64,000 nt of DNA from Desulfoferula sp040751985. Lineage in GTDB: Bacteria; Desulfobacterota; Desulfarculia; Desulfarculales; Desulfarculaceae. This document shows positions 43,749-53,200 of this stretch, piece after piece. The notes beneath the pieces were generated by a model. That model ran no database searches, was not told where the DNA came from, and worked only from the letters and a program-made list of their open reading frames with translations. The stretch's first letter is position 1. Each line of letters starts with the position of its first letter. The translations under genes were made by a program, and so were the position numbers. Location of the stretch: NCBI GenBank assembly GCA_040751985.1, contig JBFMFU010000085.1, positions 1 through 64,000 of the forward strand, given 5' to 3'.

Positions 43749-45191
43749 TCAGACGGCCAGGGGCAGGATGACCCGGAAGAGGCTGCCCTGGCCGGGCTGG
43801 CTTTGCACCTCGATGCGCCCGTTGTGGCCCTCCACTACCCGCTTGACGATGGCCAGGCCCAGGCCGGTGCCCACGATGTGCCGGGTGTCGGCGTTCTTGA
43901 TGCGGAAAAAGCGCCGGAAGATATTTTCCAGGTCCGCGGCCTCCATGCCCAGGCCGTTGTCGGCCACCTCCAGCACCGCGCGGCCGTCGTCGCGGCGGGC
44001 GCGCACCTGGATGGCCCCGCCGGCCGGCGTGTACTTAACGGCATTGCTGATCAGGTTGACCATCACTTCCATTAGCTGCCCGGCCACGCCGGTCACCACC
44101 AGCGGCTCCGGCGGCAGCTCCAGGCTCAGCGACTGCTCCTTGTCCTGGGCCTGGCCGCTGAGCATGTCCACCGCCTCGCTGACCAGCGGACCCAGCTCCA
44201 CCTCCCCGGGCTGGTCGCCGATGCCGGCCTCCAGCTTGGACAGGTCCAGCAGGTCCCGGCTCAGGTCCACGATGCCCTCCAGGCGGCTGCGGGCCCGAGC
44301 TACCACCTGGGCCTGGCCGGAGTTCAGCTCGCCGGCGAGACCGTCGGCCAGGTTTTGTAACTGCCCTAACACCGCGGCCAGGGGGCCGGCGATCTCGTGA
44401 GCCACGGTGGAGACGAACTCGCTCTTCAGCTCGTCCAGCTTGTGCCAGGCGGTCACGTCGTCGAACACGGCCAGGGCCCCCACCAGCCCGCCCTGACGGT
44501 TCAGGAAGGGAGCGCAGGTCACCTGCAAATACAGGGGCTCGCCCTTGTGCTGCAACACGCACTGGCAGGCCACGGAGGAGCGATCCTCCTGCTGGGCCAG
44601 CACCTGCTGCAGGGTCTGCACCACCTCCGCGCAGCTCAGCACCTCGGCCAGGGGCAGGCCGTGGGGCGGCTGCTCGCCCCAGCCCACCATGCGGCGCAGG
44701 GCCGGATTCATCAGGGCCACGCTTACGTCCTGGTCCACCACCAGCACGCCGTTGGTCATGGTGTTGATCAGGGCCCGGGTGCGGCTTTTTTCCACCGCCA
44801 TGTCCGCCACGGTGCGGGCCTGCTTGAGCACCCGCTGCACCATCAGGCGCAGCTCCTGGGGCTTGAAGGGCTTGGGCAAAAAGTCGTCCGCGCCCTGCTT
44901 CATGGCCTCCACGGCCTTTTCCAGGGTGGCGTAGCCGGTGATCACCACCACCATCAGGTCCGGCTGCAGCTTGCGCGCCTCGCGCAGAAAGGTCATGCCG
45001 TCCATCACCGGCATCATCAGGTCCACCAACACCAGGTCCGGCACCCGCTGCTGGATGCTCTCCAGGCCCTCTTGGCCGTTGGCCGCCTGGGCCACTTCGT
45101 AGCCGGCCGGGCCCAGCACCCGGCTCACCGCCTGACGAATGCGGGTTTCGTCGTCCACCACCAGGATGTATGGCGCGTTCGCCTGGCTCAT
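43749..45191 (-). CDS. Receiver-PAS-histidine kinase
   Basis: A 480-residue signalling protein. Residues 1-120 are a receiver (phospho-acceptor D57 in LVLVDLMMPVMDG, K107 in LPKPF). A PAS-like domain spans about 135-250. The kinase core has H265 in FVSTVAHEIAGPL, an N-box NLISNAVKYTP, G1 DNGLGM and G2 GTGLGLAIV. No membrane segment, so it is cytoplasmic. The receiver-first order suggests it is tuned by another kinase, likely the PAS kinase encoded just upstream with a four-base overlap. Last gene of the metF-hdrA-signalling operon; no DNA-binding output domain is present. Confidence 0.92.
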   Translation of the reverse strand: MSQANAPYILVVDDETRIRQAVSRVLGPAGYEVAQAANGQEGLESIQQRVPDLVLVDLMMPVMDGMTFLREARKLQPDLMVVVITGYATLEKAVEAMKQGADDFLPKPFKPQELRLMVQRVLKQARTVADMAVEKSRTRALINTMTNGVLVVDQDVSVALMNPALRRMVGWGEQPPHGLPLAEVLSCAEVVQTLQQVLAQQEDRSSVACQCVLQHKGEPLYLQVTCAPFLNRQGGLVGALAVFDDVTAWHKLDELKSEFVSTVAHEIAGPLAAVLGQLQNLADGLAGELNSGQAQVVARARSRLEGIVDLSRDLLDLSKLEAGIGDQPGEVELGPLVSEAVDMLSGQAQDKEQSLSLELPPEPLVVTGVAGQLMEVMVNLISNAVKYTPAGGAIQVRARRDDGRAVLEVADNGLGMEAADLENIFRRFFRIKNADTRHIVGTGLGLAIVKRVVEGHNGRIEVQSQPGQGSLFRVILPLAV

Positions 45192-46741
45192 GCCTCTTCC
45201 TCCCCGGTCAGGGCCGGGTGCATCTTTTCAGATAACTCCAGCAGACTCTTGGGGGCCTCGGCGGGCAGCCGCACCAGGAAGGTGGTGCCCTCGGGGCCGG
45301 TCTTGGCGATCTTGATGCTGCCGTCGTGGCGGGTCATCACCCCGTAGACCACGCTGAGCCCCAGGCCGGTGCCCTTGCCCGGTGGCTTGGTGGTGAAGAA
45401 GGGGTCGAAGACCCGCTCCACGTCCTTGGGGTCTATGCCCGGCCCGGTGTCGCTCACCTCGGCGCAGCGCATGTTGTCTTGGTCCCGGTAGGTGCGCACG
45501 GTCAGGGTGCCCCGACCCTCCATGGCGTCCACCGCGTTGCTCAGCAGGTTGATGAACACCTGGCGCAGCAGGCGCGGGTCGCCCTGGATGGGCAGCTTCT
45601 CCTGGGCGTACTGGCGCACCACCTCCACGTTCAGGAACAGGCTGTCGTCGCGGATCAGCTCGAAGGCATCTTCCACCACCTGGCTCAGGTCCATCTCCTC
45701 CAGCTGCACGCTGCTCTGGCGGCTGTAGTCCAGCAGCCCGGTCACGATGTCCCGGCAGCGCTCGGCGTCCTCCACGATGCCGCGCAGGTCCTCCTGGGCC
45801 GGGTGGTCCGGGGGCAGGGACTCGCGCAGCAGCTCGGCGTAGACCGTGATGCCGGTGAGGGGGTTGTTCAGTTCGTGGGCCACGCCGGCGGCCATGCGCC
45901 CCAGGCGGGCCAGCTTGTCCGACTGCACCACCTGCATGCGGGCCGTGTTGAGGTGGCGCTCCATCTTCATCCAGTCGCGCAGGTCGGTGACGATGCCCAC
46001 GGTGCCGATGGGCTTGCCGTCGCGGTACACGTAGGAGGTGTTCACCCGCACCGGGATCTCCTCGCCGTTCTTGCGGCGGATGGTGCTGCGCACCCCCAGG
46101 GCCTGGCCGCCCTGCTCGTCCAAGGTGCGGCGGATGTAGGTCAACTCCTCGTGCCCGCTCAGCTCCCACAGGGTGCGGCCCACCAGCTCCTCGGGCTCGA
46201 AGTCCAGCATCCGCTTGGCGCTCTTGTTCACGAAGAGGATCCGGCCCTCCAGGTCGGCGGCCAACACCACCCCCACCAGGGAGTCCAGCAGGCGGCTGAG
46301 CAGCTCGTTGGTGGCGGTCAGGCTGGCCTCCAGGCGCTTGGCCTCGGACACGTCCCGAATGGACTCGATCACCCCCACCACCCGGCCGCTGGCGTCGGTG
46401 AAGGGCGCCAGATGCACCTCCTCCACCACCTGCTGCCCTTGCTCGTTGACGAACTCGTGCAGGTTGTACAGACCGCGCTGGCCGCGCAGGGCGGCCGGGA
46501 AGTTGCACTGCGCGGCCGGGCAGGGCTGGTCGGACTTGTGGAACACCTGGTAGCAGTTGCGCCCGATCACCCCGGCGGCGTCCAGACCGTAGCGTTGCAC
46601 GAAGGAGCGGCTGGCCGCCCGCACCTTCATGTCCGCGCCCAGCAGCACCGTGGGTATGGGCAGGTCCTGGAAGATGTCCTGGAAGCTGAACTCGTCCAGG
46701 CGCATCTGGGGCGCGGCCGCTGTGGGGTTAGAGCTATTCAT
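45188..46741 (-). CDS. PAS-PAS histidine kinase with a Cys/His cluster in the first PAS domain
   Basis: A 517-residue cytoplasmic kinase. The first PAS domain (about 20-130) contains CYQVFHKSDQPCPAAQC (C63, H68, C74, C79), a pattern that could bind a metal or Fe-S centre. The second PAS (about 145-260) is followed by the kinase core: H289 in GRMAAGVAHELNNPL, N-box INLLSNAVDAM, DTGPGID and GTGLGLSVV. It has four-base overlaps with genes on both sides (ATGA), so translation is coupled to the ACT-like protein upstream and the receiver-kinase downstream. A redox-sensing role for the operon is plausible. Confidence 0.93.
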   Translation of the reverse strand: MNSSNPTAAAPQMRLDEFSFQDIFQDLPIPTVLLGADMKVRAASRSFVQRYGLDAAGVIGRNCYQVFHKSDQPCPAAQCNFPAALRGQRGLYNLHEFVNEQGQQVVEEVHLAPFTDASGRVVGVIESIRDVSEAKRLEASLTATNELLSRLLDSLVGVVLAADLEGRILFVNKSAKRMLDFEPEELVGRTLWELSGHEELTYIRRTLDEQGGQALGVRSTIRRKNGEEIPVRVNTSYVYRDGKPIGTVGIVTDLRDWMKMERHLNTARMQVVQSDKLARLGRMAAGVAHELNNPLTGITVYAELLRESLPPDHPAQEDLRGIVEDAERCRDIVTGLLDYSRQSSVQLEEMDLSQVVEDAFELIRDDSLFLNVEVVRQYAQEKLPIQGDPRLLRQVFINLLSNAVDAMEGRGTLTVRTYRDQDNMRCAEVSDTGPGIDPKDVERVFDPFFTTKPPGKGTGLGLSVVYGVMTRHDGSIKIAKTGPEGTTFLVRLPAEAPKSLLELSEKMHPALTGEEEA

Positions 46742-47226
46742 ACTTCCTTGTCCGGGGCGCGGAAGCGCTTGGCCAGGCCCGCCAGGCCGGCCCGGGCGTC
46801 CTGGGGGGGCAGGGCCAGGAACAGCGAATGCACCACGCCGGCCAGGCCCAGAGGCTCCACGCCTGCCTCGGCCAGGCCGGCCAGGGCCTCGGAGGCCACC
46901 CCCCAGCGGTCGCCGAAGTGCGGCCCCTGCAGGTGCACCAGGCTGGCCTCCACTGGCGCCTGGGGCTGCAGGCCGGCTCCGGCCAGGGCCGTCGCCACCC
47001 GCACGGCCTCCGGGACGGGCAGGCAGGCCCGCAGGCTGAGCGTTTCTCCGGCCCAGGCCGCGCTGCAGAAGTGCAGGCCGGCCGGCGGCTGCAAGGCCCC
47101 CAGCGCCGCCAGCAGGTCCTCCAGTCTCTCCCGCGGGCAGCTCACCTCCAGCAGCCGGCAGCCCGCCTGGGCCTCCAGGCCGTAGGTGCGCAAGGGGCGC
47201 TCAAAGTAAACCGCCACCGTTTCCAT
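46738..47226 (-). CDS. ACT-like domain protein
   Basis: A 162-residue soluble protein. Its second half (SLVHLQGPHFGDRWGVASEALAGLAEAGVEPLGLA, then SLFLALPPQDARAGLAGLAKRF, broken here for length) has the beta-alpha-beta layout and spacing of ACT regulatory domains, notably the aspartokinase type in which a small ligand binds between two domains. The N-terminal half (EVSCPRERLEDLLAALG) may be another divergent copy. No catalytic domain is attached. It starts three bases after the stop of a second ACT-like gene and overlaps the PAS kinase by four bases. Ligand unknown. Confidence 0.6.
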   Translation of the reverse strand: METVAVYFERPLRTYGLEAQAGCRLLEVSCPRERLEDLLAALGALQPPAGLHFCSAAWAGETLSLRACLPVPEAVRVATALAGAGLQPQAPVEASLVHLQGPHFGDRWGVASEALAGLAEAGVEPLGLAGVVHSLFLALPPQDARAGLAGLAKRFRAPDKEV

Positions 47227-47229
47227 GCC

Positions 47230-47766
47230 TCAGTCCTGCTCCCGGGGCCCCGGCTCCTGGATCACCCGCAGGCTCCAGGCGGTGTCGGCGTCATCCGGCA
47301 GGCCGAAGGCTTGGGCCAGGGCGGCCCGTGCCCGGGCCAGGCTGGCCTGCTCCAACACCATGACCAGCGATGACAGGGAGGTGCCCAGGGCCAGGGGGTG
47401 GATGTCCAGCCGGGCCAGGCAGGCCAACACCGCCGCGGGCAGGGTCAGACTGCCGCCCAGGGGGTAAAGAGTCAGGGCCACCATGGCGCGCCGCAGTTGG
47501 GGCGGCTCCAGGCCCAACTCCCGGCTCACCTGCTGGGCCAGGCCCAGGGCGTCCTCCTGGCGCCCGCTGTCCACCGCCAGGTGGGAGGCGGCCGGGGCCG
47601 CGCCGGGGTGCAGCAAGACCAGGGGCAGGTTGATGTGCGCCTCGGCCAGGGCCTGGGTAAGGCGGGTCAAGGCCGGCCCAGGCCAGCCGGGCAGCACCAG
47701 CACCCCCAGGGGCTCGCCGTGCTTGATGCCCCGCAGCCTCGGGCTGGCCGTGGCGCCGTCGGCCAT
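47230..47766 (-). CDS. Tandem ACT-like domain protein
   Basis: A 178-residue protein with two ACT-like repeats: residues 18-85 (LGVLVLPGWPGPALTRLTQAL with INLPLVLLH) and 95-160 (LGGSLTLPAAVLACLARLDIHPLALG, then SLVMVLEQASLARARAALAQAF). It resembles the product of the next gene and the regulatory half of aspartokinase, but no kinase domain is present. It starts six bases after the receiver gene's stop. In this operon it may sense a small metabolite and pass the signal to the kinases; that is inference. Confidence 0.6.
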   Translation of the reverse strand: MADGATASPRLRGIKHGEPLGVLVLPGWPGPALTRLTQALAEAHINLPLVLLHPGAAPAASHLAVDSGRQEDALGLAQQVSRELGLEPPQLRRAMVALTLYPLGGSLTLPAAVLACLARLDIHPLALGTSLSSLVMVLEQASLARARAALAQAFGLPDDADTAWSLRVIQEPGPREQD

Positions 47767-47772
47767 GGCGCC

Positions 47773-48159
47773 TCAGGCCAGCAGTTGCGCCACGATCTGG
47801 GCCAGATGGTCCAGGTCCACCGGCTTGGCCACGTAGTCGTCGGCCTCGTTCATCATGCCGTCCTGGTGGGTGTAGGAGCTGGAGGTCACCGCCGAGCCCA
47901 CCGCGGTCAGCAGCACCACCGGCAGGTCTTTGTAATCGGCGCTGCTCTTGAGCTCGCTGCACACCTGGTAGCCGTCCTTGCGCGGCATCATCACGTCCAG
48001 CACCACCAGGTCCGGGCGCTGGGCCTTGATGCTCTCCCAGGCCTCCACGCCGTCGTAGGCCTTGCCTACGCGAAGGCCCTTGGATTCCAGCTTCTGGGAG
48101 ACGGCCTCCACCAGATCGGGATCGTCGTCCACCACTAGGATGTACTTGCCGTTGCTCAT
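47773..48159 (-). CDS. Single-domain response regulator
   Basis: A 128-residue receiver: acidic pair D11-D12, phospho-acceptor D55 in LVVLDVMMPRKDG, T/A switch LLTAVGS near 85 and K112 in DDYVAKPVD. Between the switch and the Lys it carries an insert (SSSYTHQDGMMNEADD) longer than in CheY. No output domain is attached, so it acts through protein contacts, perhaps with the kinases in this operon or directly on the enzymes. ATG 48159 follows AAAGGAG. It joins the enzyme half and the signalling half of the operon. Confidence 0.92.
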   Translation of the reverse strand: MSNGKYILVVDDDPDLVEAVSQKLESKGLRVGKAYDGVEAWESIKAQRPDLVVLDVMMPRKDGYQVCSELKSSADYKDLPVVLLTAVGSAVTSSSYTHQDGMMNEADDYVAKPVDLDHLAQIVAQLLA

Positions 48160-48201
48160 GTCTTAAACTCCTTTGCCTCCCCCATGGGGGGCGGTTGTCT
48201 G

Positions 48202-49125
48202 CTATAGCTGCGGCCGGGGCAGCAGGCCGGCGCGCTCGGTGATCTCCGGCACCCGGTGCTCCCACTCGATGGCCATCAGATGGATACCGGCCACGCCGGG
48301 AACTTCCTTCAACTCCTGGATTTGCTCGCACAAGAACTTGACGCCCTCTTCGGCCTGCCTGTCCTTGGGCTGGTCGGCGATGCGCTTGACTATCTCCGCG
48401 GGCACCTCCATGCCGGGCACCTTGCTGGCCATGTAGCGGGCCATGCCGGCGCTCTTCAGAGGCGTCACCCCGGCCAGGACCTTGGTCTTCTCGGTCAGGC
48501 CCATGTCCGCGGCGCGCTTCATGTAGTCCTTGAAGCGGTCCATGTTGTAGATGCACTGGGTCTGGATGAAGTCGGCGCCGGCGGCTACTTTCTTGGCCAG
48601 GCGCAGCACCCGCAGCTCGTAGGGGTCGCCGAAGGGGTTGGCCGCGGCGCCCACGAACATCTTGGGCGGCACGTCGATCTCGGCCCCGCCCATGAACAAG
48701 CCTTCGTCCCGCATGCGCACCACCATCTGTATCTGCTGGATGGAGTCGATGTCGTGTACGTTGGCCGCCTGGGGGTGGTCGCCGAAGGAGGGATGGTCGC
48801 CGGACAGGCAGAGCATGGTGTTGATGCCCAGGCCGGCGGCACCCAGGATGTCCGACTGCATGGCCAGGCGGTTGCGGTCGCGGCAGACCATCTGGTAGTT
48901 GGGCTCCAGGCCCATCTGTTTGAGCAGCAGGCTCACCGCCCAGGAGGACATACGCACCACCGCGGTCTGGTTGTCGGTGACGTTGACCGCGTCCACCCGG
49001 CCCTGCAGGTGCTTGGCCTTTTCCTTGACCGCCGCCACGTTGCTGCCGCGGGGGGGGCCCAGCTCGCCGGTGACCGCGAAGTGGCCGGCGGCCAGCACCT
49101 TTTCCAGATTGCTATCGCTCTTCAT
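48202..49125 (-). CDS. metF: Methylenetetrahydrofolate reductase MetF
   Basis: A 307-residue TIM-barrel flavoprotein. The catalytic Glu region is FAVTGELGPPRG (E21); AVNVTDNQTAVVRMSSWAVS near 47 and MVCRDRNRLAMQSDILGAAGLGI near 79 are the folate/FAD regions; GDHPSFGDHPQA near 109 and FIQTQCIYNMDRF near 186 complete the fold. It reduces methylene-THF to methyl-THF, or the reverse in an oxidative Wood-Ljungdahl pathway. It overlaps metV by four bases, as expected for the MetFV type that takes electrons from Fe-S partners rather than directly from NADH. Confidence 0.94.
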   Translation of the reverse strand: MKSDSNLEKVLAAGHFAVTGELGPPRGSNVAAVKEKAKHLQGRVDAVNVTDNQTAVVRMSSWAVSLLLKQMGLEPNYQMVCRDRNRLAMQSDILGAAGLGINTMLCLSGDHPSFGDHPQAANVHDIDSIQQIQMVVRMRDEGLFMGGAEIDVPPKMFVGAAANPFGDPYELRVLRLAKKVAAGADFIQTQCIYNMDRFKDYMKRAADMGLTEKTKVLAGVTPLKSAGMARYMASKVPGMEVPAEIVKRIADQPKDRQAEEGVKFLCEQIQELKEVPGVAGIHLMAIEWEHRVPEITERAGLLPRPQL

Positions 49126-49790
49126 GGCTGCAAGTCCCTCCTCACAATGCGGCGGGGGCCTCCGTCGCGGGCGCTGCGCCAGTCCTTGGCCGGCATGATG
49201 TGGCTGTAGAGCTCACTCTGGCCCAGGGCCTTGAGCCGGTCCCAGATGAGCTGCCAGGCGCAGTCCATCTCGGGGTTGATCTCGCACTTGCCCTTGCTGG
49301 AGCCGCCGCAAGGGCCGTTGAAGATGCGCTTGGAGCAGCGGGCCACCGGGCAGATGCCGCCGGTGTAGGCCAGCACGCAGTCGCCGCAGCCGGCGCAGCG
49401 CTCGGCCCAGACGCCCTGGCGCTCACTGGCGCCCATGAACTCGGTGTTGACCATGGGCAGCACCGGCACCGTGGGGAAGCGCTCGGCCACGGTTTGCACG
49501 CCGCAGCCACAGGCCATGGACAGCACCGCCTCGTAGCGGTCGATGATGCGGGCCAGCTCCTCCACGAACTCCGGATCGCACTGGCGCTCCAGGGTCAGCT
49601 CCTCCACCTCTATCTCCAGGCCCTCCTTGCGGCGGGCCATGGTCAGGGTGGAGGCCAGGATGCCCACCTCCTTGCGGCCCCCGGCGTTGCACACGGTGAC
49701 GCACTCGTTGCAACCCAAGAGCAGGACCCGGCTAAAGGGCGTTAGGTACTCCAGAATTTCCTGAATGGGTTTGCGTTCGGCGGTGATCAT
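49122..49790 (-). CDS. metV: MetV, zinc/Fe-S partner of methylenetetrahydrofolate reductase
   Basis: A 222-residue protein with the MetV (MTHFR C-terminal-type) cysteine pattern: LLLGCNECVTVCNAGG near 24 (C27, C30, C34), ACGCGVQ near 93, CAGCGDCVLAYTGGICPVARC near 131 and FNGPCGGSSKGKCEI near 157. MetV is required in acetogens to link MetF to an electron-donating complex. It starts at ATG 49790, 13 bases after the mvhD stop, and overlaps metF by the ATGA tetranucleotide. Confidence 0.92.
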   Translation of the reverse strand: MITAERKPIQEILEYLTPFSRVLLLGCNECVTVCNAGGRKEVGILASTLTMARRKEGLEIEVEELTLERQCDPEFVEELARIIDRYEAVLSMACGCGVQTVAERFPTVPVLPMVNTEFMGASERQGVWAERCAGCGDCVLAYTGGICPVARCSKRIFNGPCGGSSKGKCEINPEMDCAWQLIWDRLKALGQSELYSHIMPAKDWRSARDGGPRRIVRRDLQP

Positions 49791-49803
49791 TTTTCTGTTC
49801 CTC

Positions 49804-50232
49804 TCAGGCTGCTTGTGAGCTTCCCCTGCGCAGGGGGTTGAGGCCGAGTTGACGGATGCTCTCGGTGAACTCGCTGGCCACGCGGGCGAATACCTGCCCC
49901 TGGCCGGCGCTCATGTGGGCCATGGCCACCCGCTGGGGCTCCCAGCCGATCTCGCTGAGCAGCCCCTGCACCATCTCCACCCGGCGCAGGGCCCGCTGGT
50001 TGCCGCTCTTGAAGTGGCAGTCTCCGGGCAGGCAGCCAGCCACCAGCACGCCGTCGGCGCCCTTTTGCAGGGCCCGCAGGATGTGCTGCACGTCCACCTT
50101 GCCCGAGCAGGGCACCTTGATGATCTTCACGTTGGTGGGGTAGCTGAGTTGCTGGCTGCCGGCCATGTCCGCGGCGGTGTAGGCGCAGTACTCGCAGGCG
50201 AAGGCCACGATGATGGGTTCAGGCGCGCTCAT
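49804..50232 (-). CDS. mvhD: MvhD/FrhD-like [2Fe-2S] electron-transfer subunit
   Basis: A 142-residue protein with the MvhD cysteine set: FACEYCAYTAADMAG (C13, C16), VPCSGKVD (C42) and VAGCLPGDCHF (C67, C72). MvhD carries electrons between HdrA and a partner oxidoreductase. The ATG at 50232 overlaps the hdrA stop by one base (TAATG), so translation is coupled. With no MvhA/G hydrogenase here, MetF/MetV is the likely partner, as proposed for the acetogen MetFV-HdrABC-MvhD complex. Confidence 0.93.
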   Translation of the reverse strand: MSAPEPIIVAFACEYCAYTAADMAGSQQLSYPTNVKIIKVPCSGKVDVQHILRALQKGADGVLVAGCLPGDCHFKSGNQRALRRVEMVQGLLSEIGWEPQRVAMAHMSAGQGQVFARVASEFTESIRQLGLNPLRRGSSQAA

Positions 50233-53200
50233 TACAAAATCCCCTCCAGCAGGGCGTCGGTGCGGCTCATGATCTGGTCGTCGAAGTAGCCCTGCAACTC
50301 GATGGCCTTGGCCGGGCACTCGGCCGCGCAGACCCCGCAGCCCTGGCAGCGGCCCGGGTCGATCTCCGAGTAGCCGTCGGCGTTGATGAAGGGCACCCCC
50401 AAGGGGCAGGCGCGCACGCACACCAGGCAGGCCGCGCAGCGCTCGGGGGTCACCTTGGCCACCCCGATCTGCTGGGCGATGCTCTGCTGGGCCAGCAGGA
50501 TCAGGGCGCGGCCGGCCGCGGCCAGGCCCTGGCTGCGGGCCTCGGCCAGGGACTTGGGCGCCAGCACCGAGCCGGCGGCGAAGACCCCGGGGGCCGGGGT
50601 GTCCACCGGCGCCATCTTGGGGTGCTGCTCCAACAGGTAGCCGTCGGCGCCGCGCTGCAGGCGGAATATCTCGCAGAGCTCCTCGGTGTTCTCGCCGGCC
50701 ACCACCTGGGGCGTGGAGAGCACCAGGGCCTCGGGCTCCACCAAAAGCGGCTTGCCCAGCACCGGGTCAATGAACACCACCGACAGCACGCCGTCCTTGG
50801 CCTCCACTTGGGGCGGTTCCTGGGGCGAGTAGCGCACGAACAGCACCCCCGCCTCCCGCGCCCGGCGGTAGGCCTCCTCGGAGGTGTAGGGCATGCGCAT
50901 GTCGCGGTAGAGCACCACCACCTGGGACTCGGGCCGCTGCTCCTTTATCCACAGCGCGTTCTTGACCGCGCTGCGGCAGCAGATGCGGCCGCAGGCCGGG
51001 TTGTTCTCGTCGCGGCTGCCCACGCACTGGATCATCACCACGCTATCCAGCTTACCGCCGGTGGCCTGGCCCTGGGCCAGCCGCTGCTCCAGCTCCAGTT
51101 GGGTCATCACCCGGGGGTCGCGTCCGTAGAGGTACTGGCCGGGCTTGTACTCCTGGGCGCCGGTGGCCAGGATGGTCACTCCATGGTTGATCTTCTGGTA
51201 GTACATACCCGGACCGGACTGCACGCCGGTGACGAAGGCGCCCACCTGGCCCTGATGGTCCACCACCAGGGCGTCGCTGATTATGTCGATGCCCTGGTGC
51301 TCCTTGGCCCGGCCGATGAGCTGGCTCAGGGCCGGGGCCACCTCGCCGCCCTCCAGGCTGCGGTGCAGGTTCTTGGCCAGGCCGCCCAACTCCTTTTCCC
51401 GCTCCACCAGGTGCACCTTGACGCCCTGGTCGGCCAGGGCCAGGGCCGCGCTCAGGCCGGCCACGCCGCCGCCCACCACCAGGGCGTCGTGGCGCATGGG
51501 CTTGGTCTGCAGGTGGATGGGCCGGGCCAGCTTGACCCCGGCCACGGCCATGCGCACCAGCTCCATGGCCTTGTGCGTGGCCGCCTGGGGGTCGGCGGCG
51601 TGCACCAGGGCGTCCTGGTCGCGGATGTTGGCGAACTCCACCAGGGCCCGGTTCAGGCCGGCCCGGCGGATGGTCTGGGAGAACAGCTTGCCGTGGGTGC
51701 GGGGGCTGTAGCCGGCGATCACCACCCGGTTCAGGCCGTGCTCGCCGATGGCCGCCACCAACCGCTCCAGGCCGCCGTGGCGGTAGTTCACCTCCAGCTC
51801 GGCCACGTGCACCACGCCGGGCAGGGCGGCGGCGTCCTTCATCACCGCATTCAGGTCCACCACCGCGCTCACCACATGGCCCCAGTCCACCATGAACACG
51901 CCCACCCGCGGCTCCTGGCCGCTGGTGTCCTTTTCCGGGGGCAGGCCCTCCTCCAACTGCAAGGGCCGTGGCGGCTCCAGGTCGGCGCTGGCGCAGCAGG
52001 CCGCAGCCGCGGCCTGCACCACCGAGTCGGGGATGTCCGCCGGGCCCAGAGCCATGCCGCAGGCGTAGACCCCCGGCCGGCTGGTGGCCACCGGCGATAA
52101 GGCCGCGGTCTGCACGTAGCGGTAGGGGTCCAACTCGATGCCCAGGGTCTGGGCCAGGGCCACGGTCTCGGCCGAGGGGCACAGGCCCACCGCCAGCACC
52201 ACCATGTCCAGGCGCTGCTCGGCCTGGCTGCCGTCTTCCTGGGCATAGGACAGCAAGAGGTCGCCGCTGGCCGCGTCCCGGCTCACGGTGTGGGGCCGGC
52301 AGCGTACCAGGTTGACGCCCAGCTCATTCTTGACCCGCTGCAGGTACTCCTCGTAGCCCCGGCCCAGGGGCCGCATGTCCATGAAGTAGATGGTGGCGTC
52401 CAGCCCCTGGTCGTGGCGCTCCAGGGCCCAGGCCGCCTCTTTGAGGCTGATCATGCAGCAGATGGAGGAGCAGTAGGGGTTGCCGCCGGGCACGGTGGTG
52501 CGGCTGCCCGCGCACTGGATCCAGCCGATGCGCTTGGGCACCCGGCCGTCGCTGGGGCGCCGGAGCCGGCCGCCGGTGGGCCCGTTGGAGGCCAGGATGC
52601 GCTCGAACTCCAGGCTGGTGATCACGTCGGCGAACTGATTGTAGCCGTACCACTCGTCAAAGGGGGCCGGGTCCCAGGGCTCGGCCCCGGTGGCCACGAT
52701 CACCGCGCCCACCGCCAGGGTGCTCTCCTGCGGGGTCATGTCCAAGTCGATGGCCTTGGGGTGGCACACCTCCAGGCACTGGCCGCAGCGGGTGCAGCGC
52801 TCCAGGTTGATGGAGAAGGCCTGGGGCGTGGCCTGGGGGTAGCGCAGGCAGGTGGGGGAGGTGTTGTCCAGGCCCGGCGTGAAGCGCACCGCCCCCTCTG
52901 GGCAGGCGGCCAGGCAGGCCCCGCAGGCCGTGCACTTGTCCACGTCGATGAAGCGGGGGCTGGTCAGCAACCGGGCCTGGAAATCCCCAGCCTGGCCCGT
53001 CAGCTCGCTGAGCCGGGTGAGGGGCAGGGTGGTGATGGCCAGGTTGCCGCCGCCCTTGGCCGTCTCGGGGGTCAGGTGGCAGATGTTGCAGTCGTTGGTG
53101 GGAAACTGCCGGTCCAACTGGGGCAGAATCCCGCCCGGACTGGGCGCCTTGTCTATCAGATATACCTGGCGGCCCGCCTCGGCTAGCTCAAAGGAGGCCT

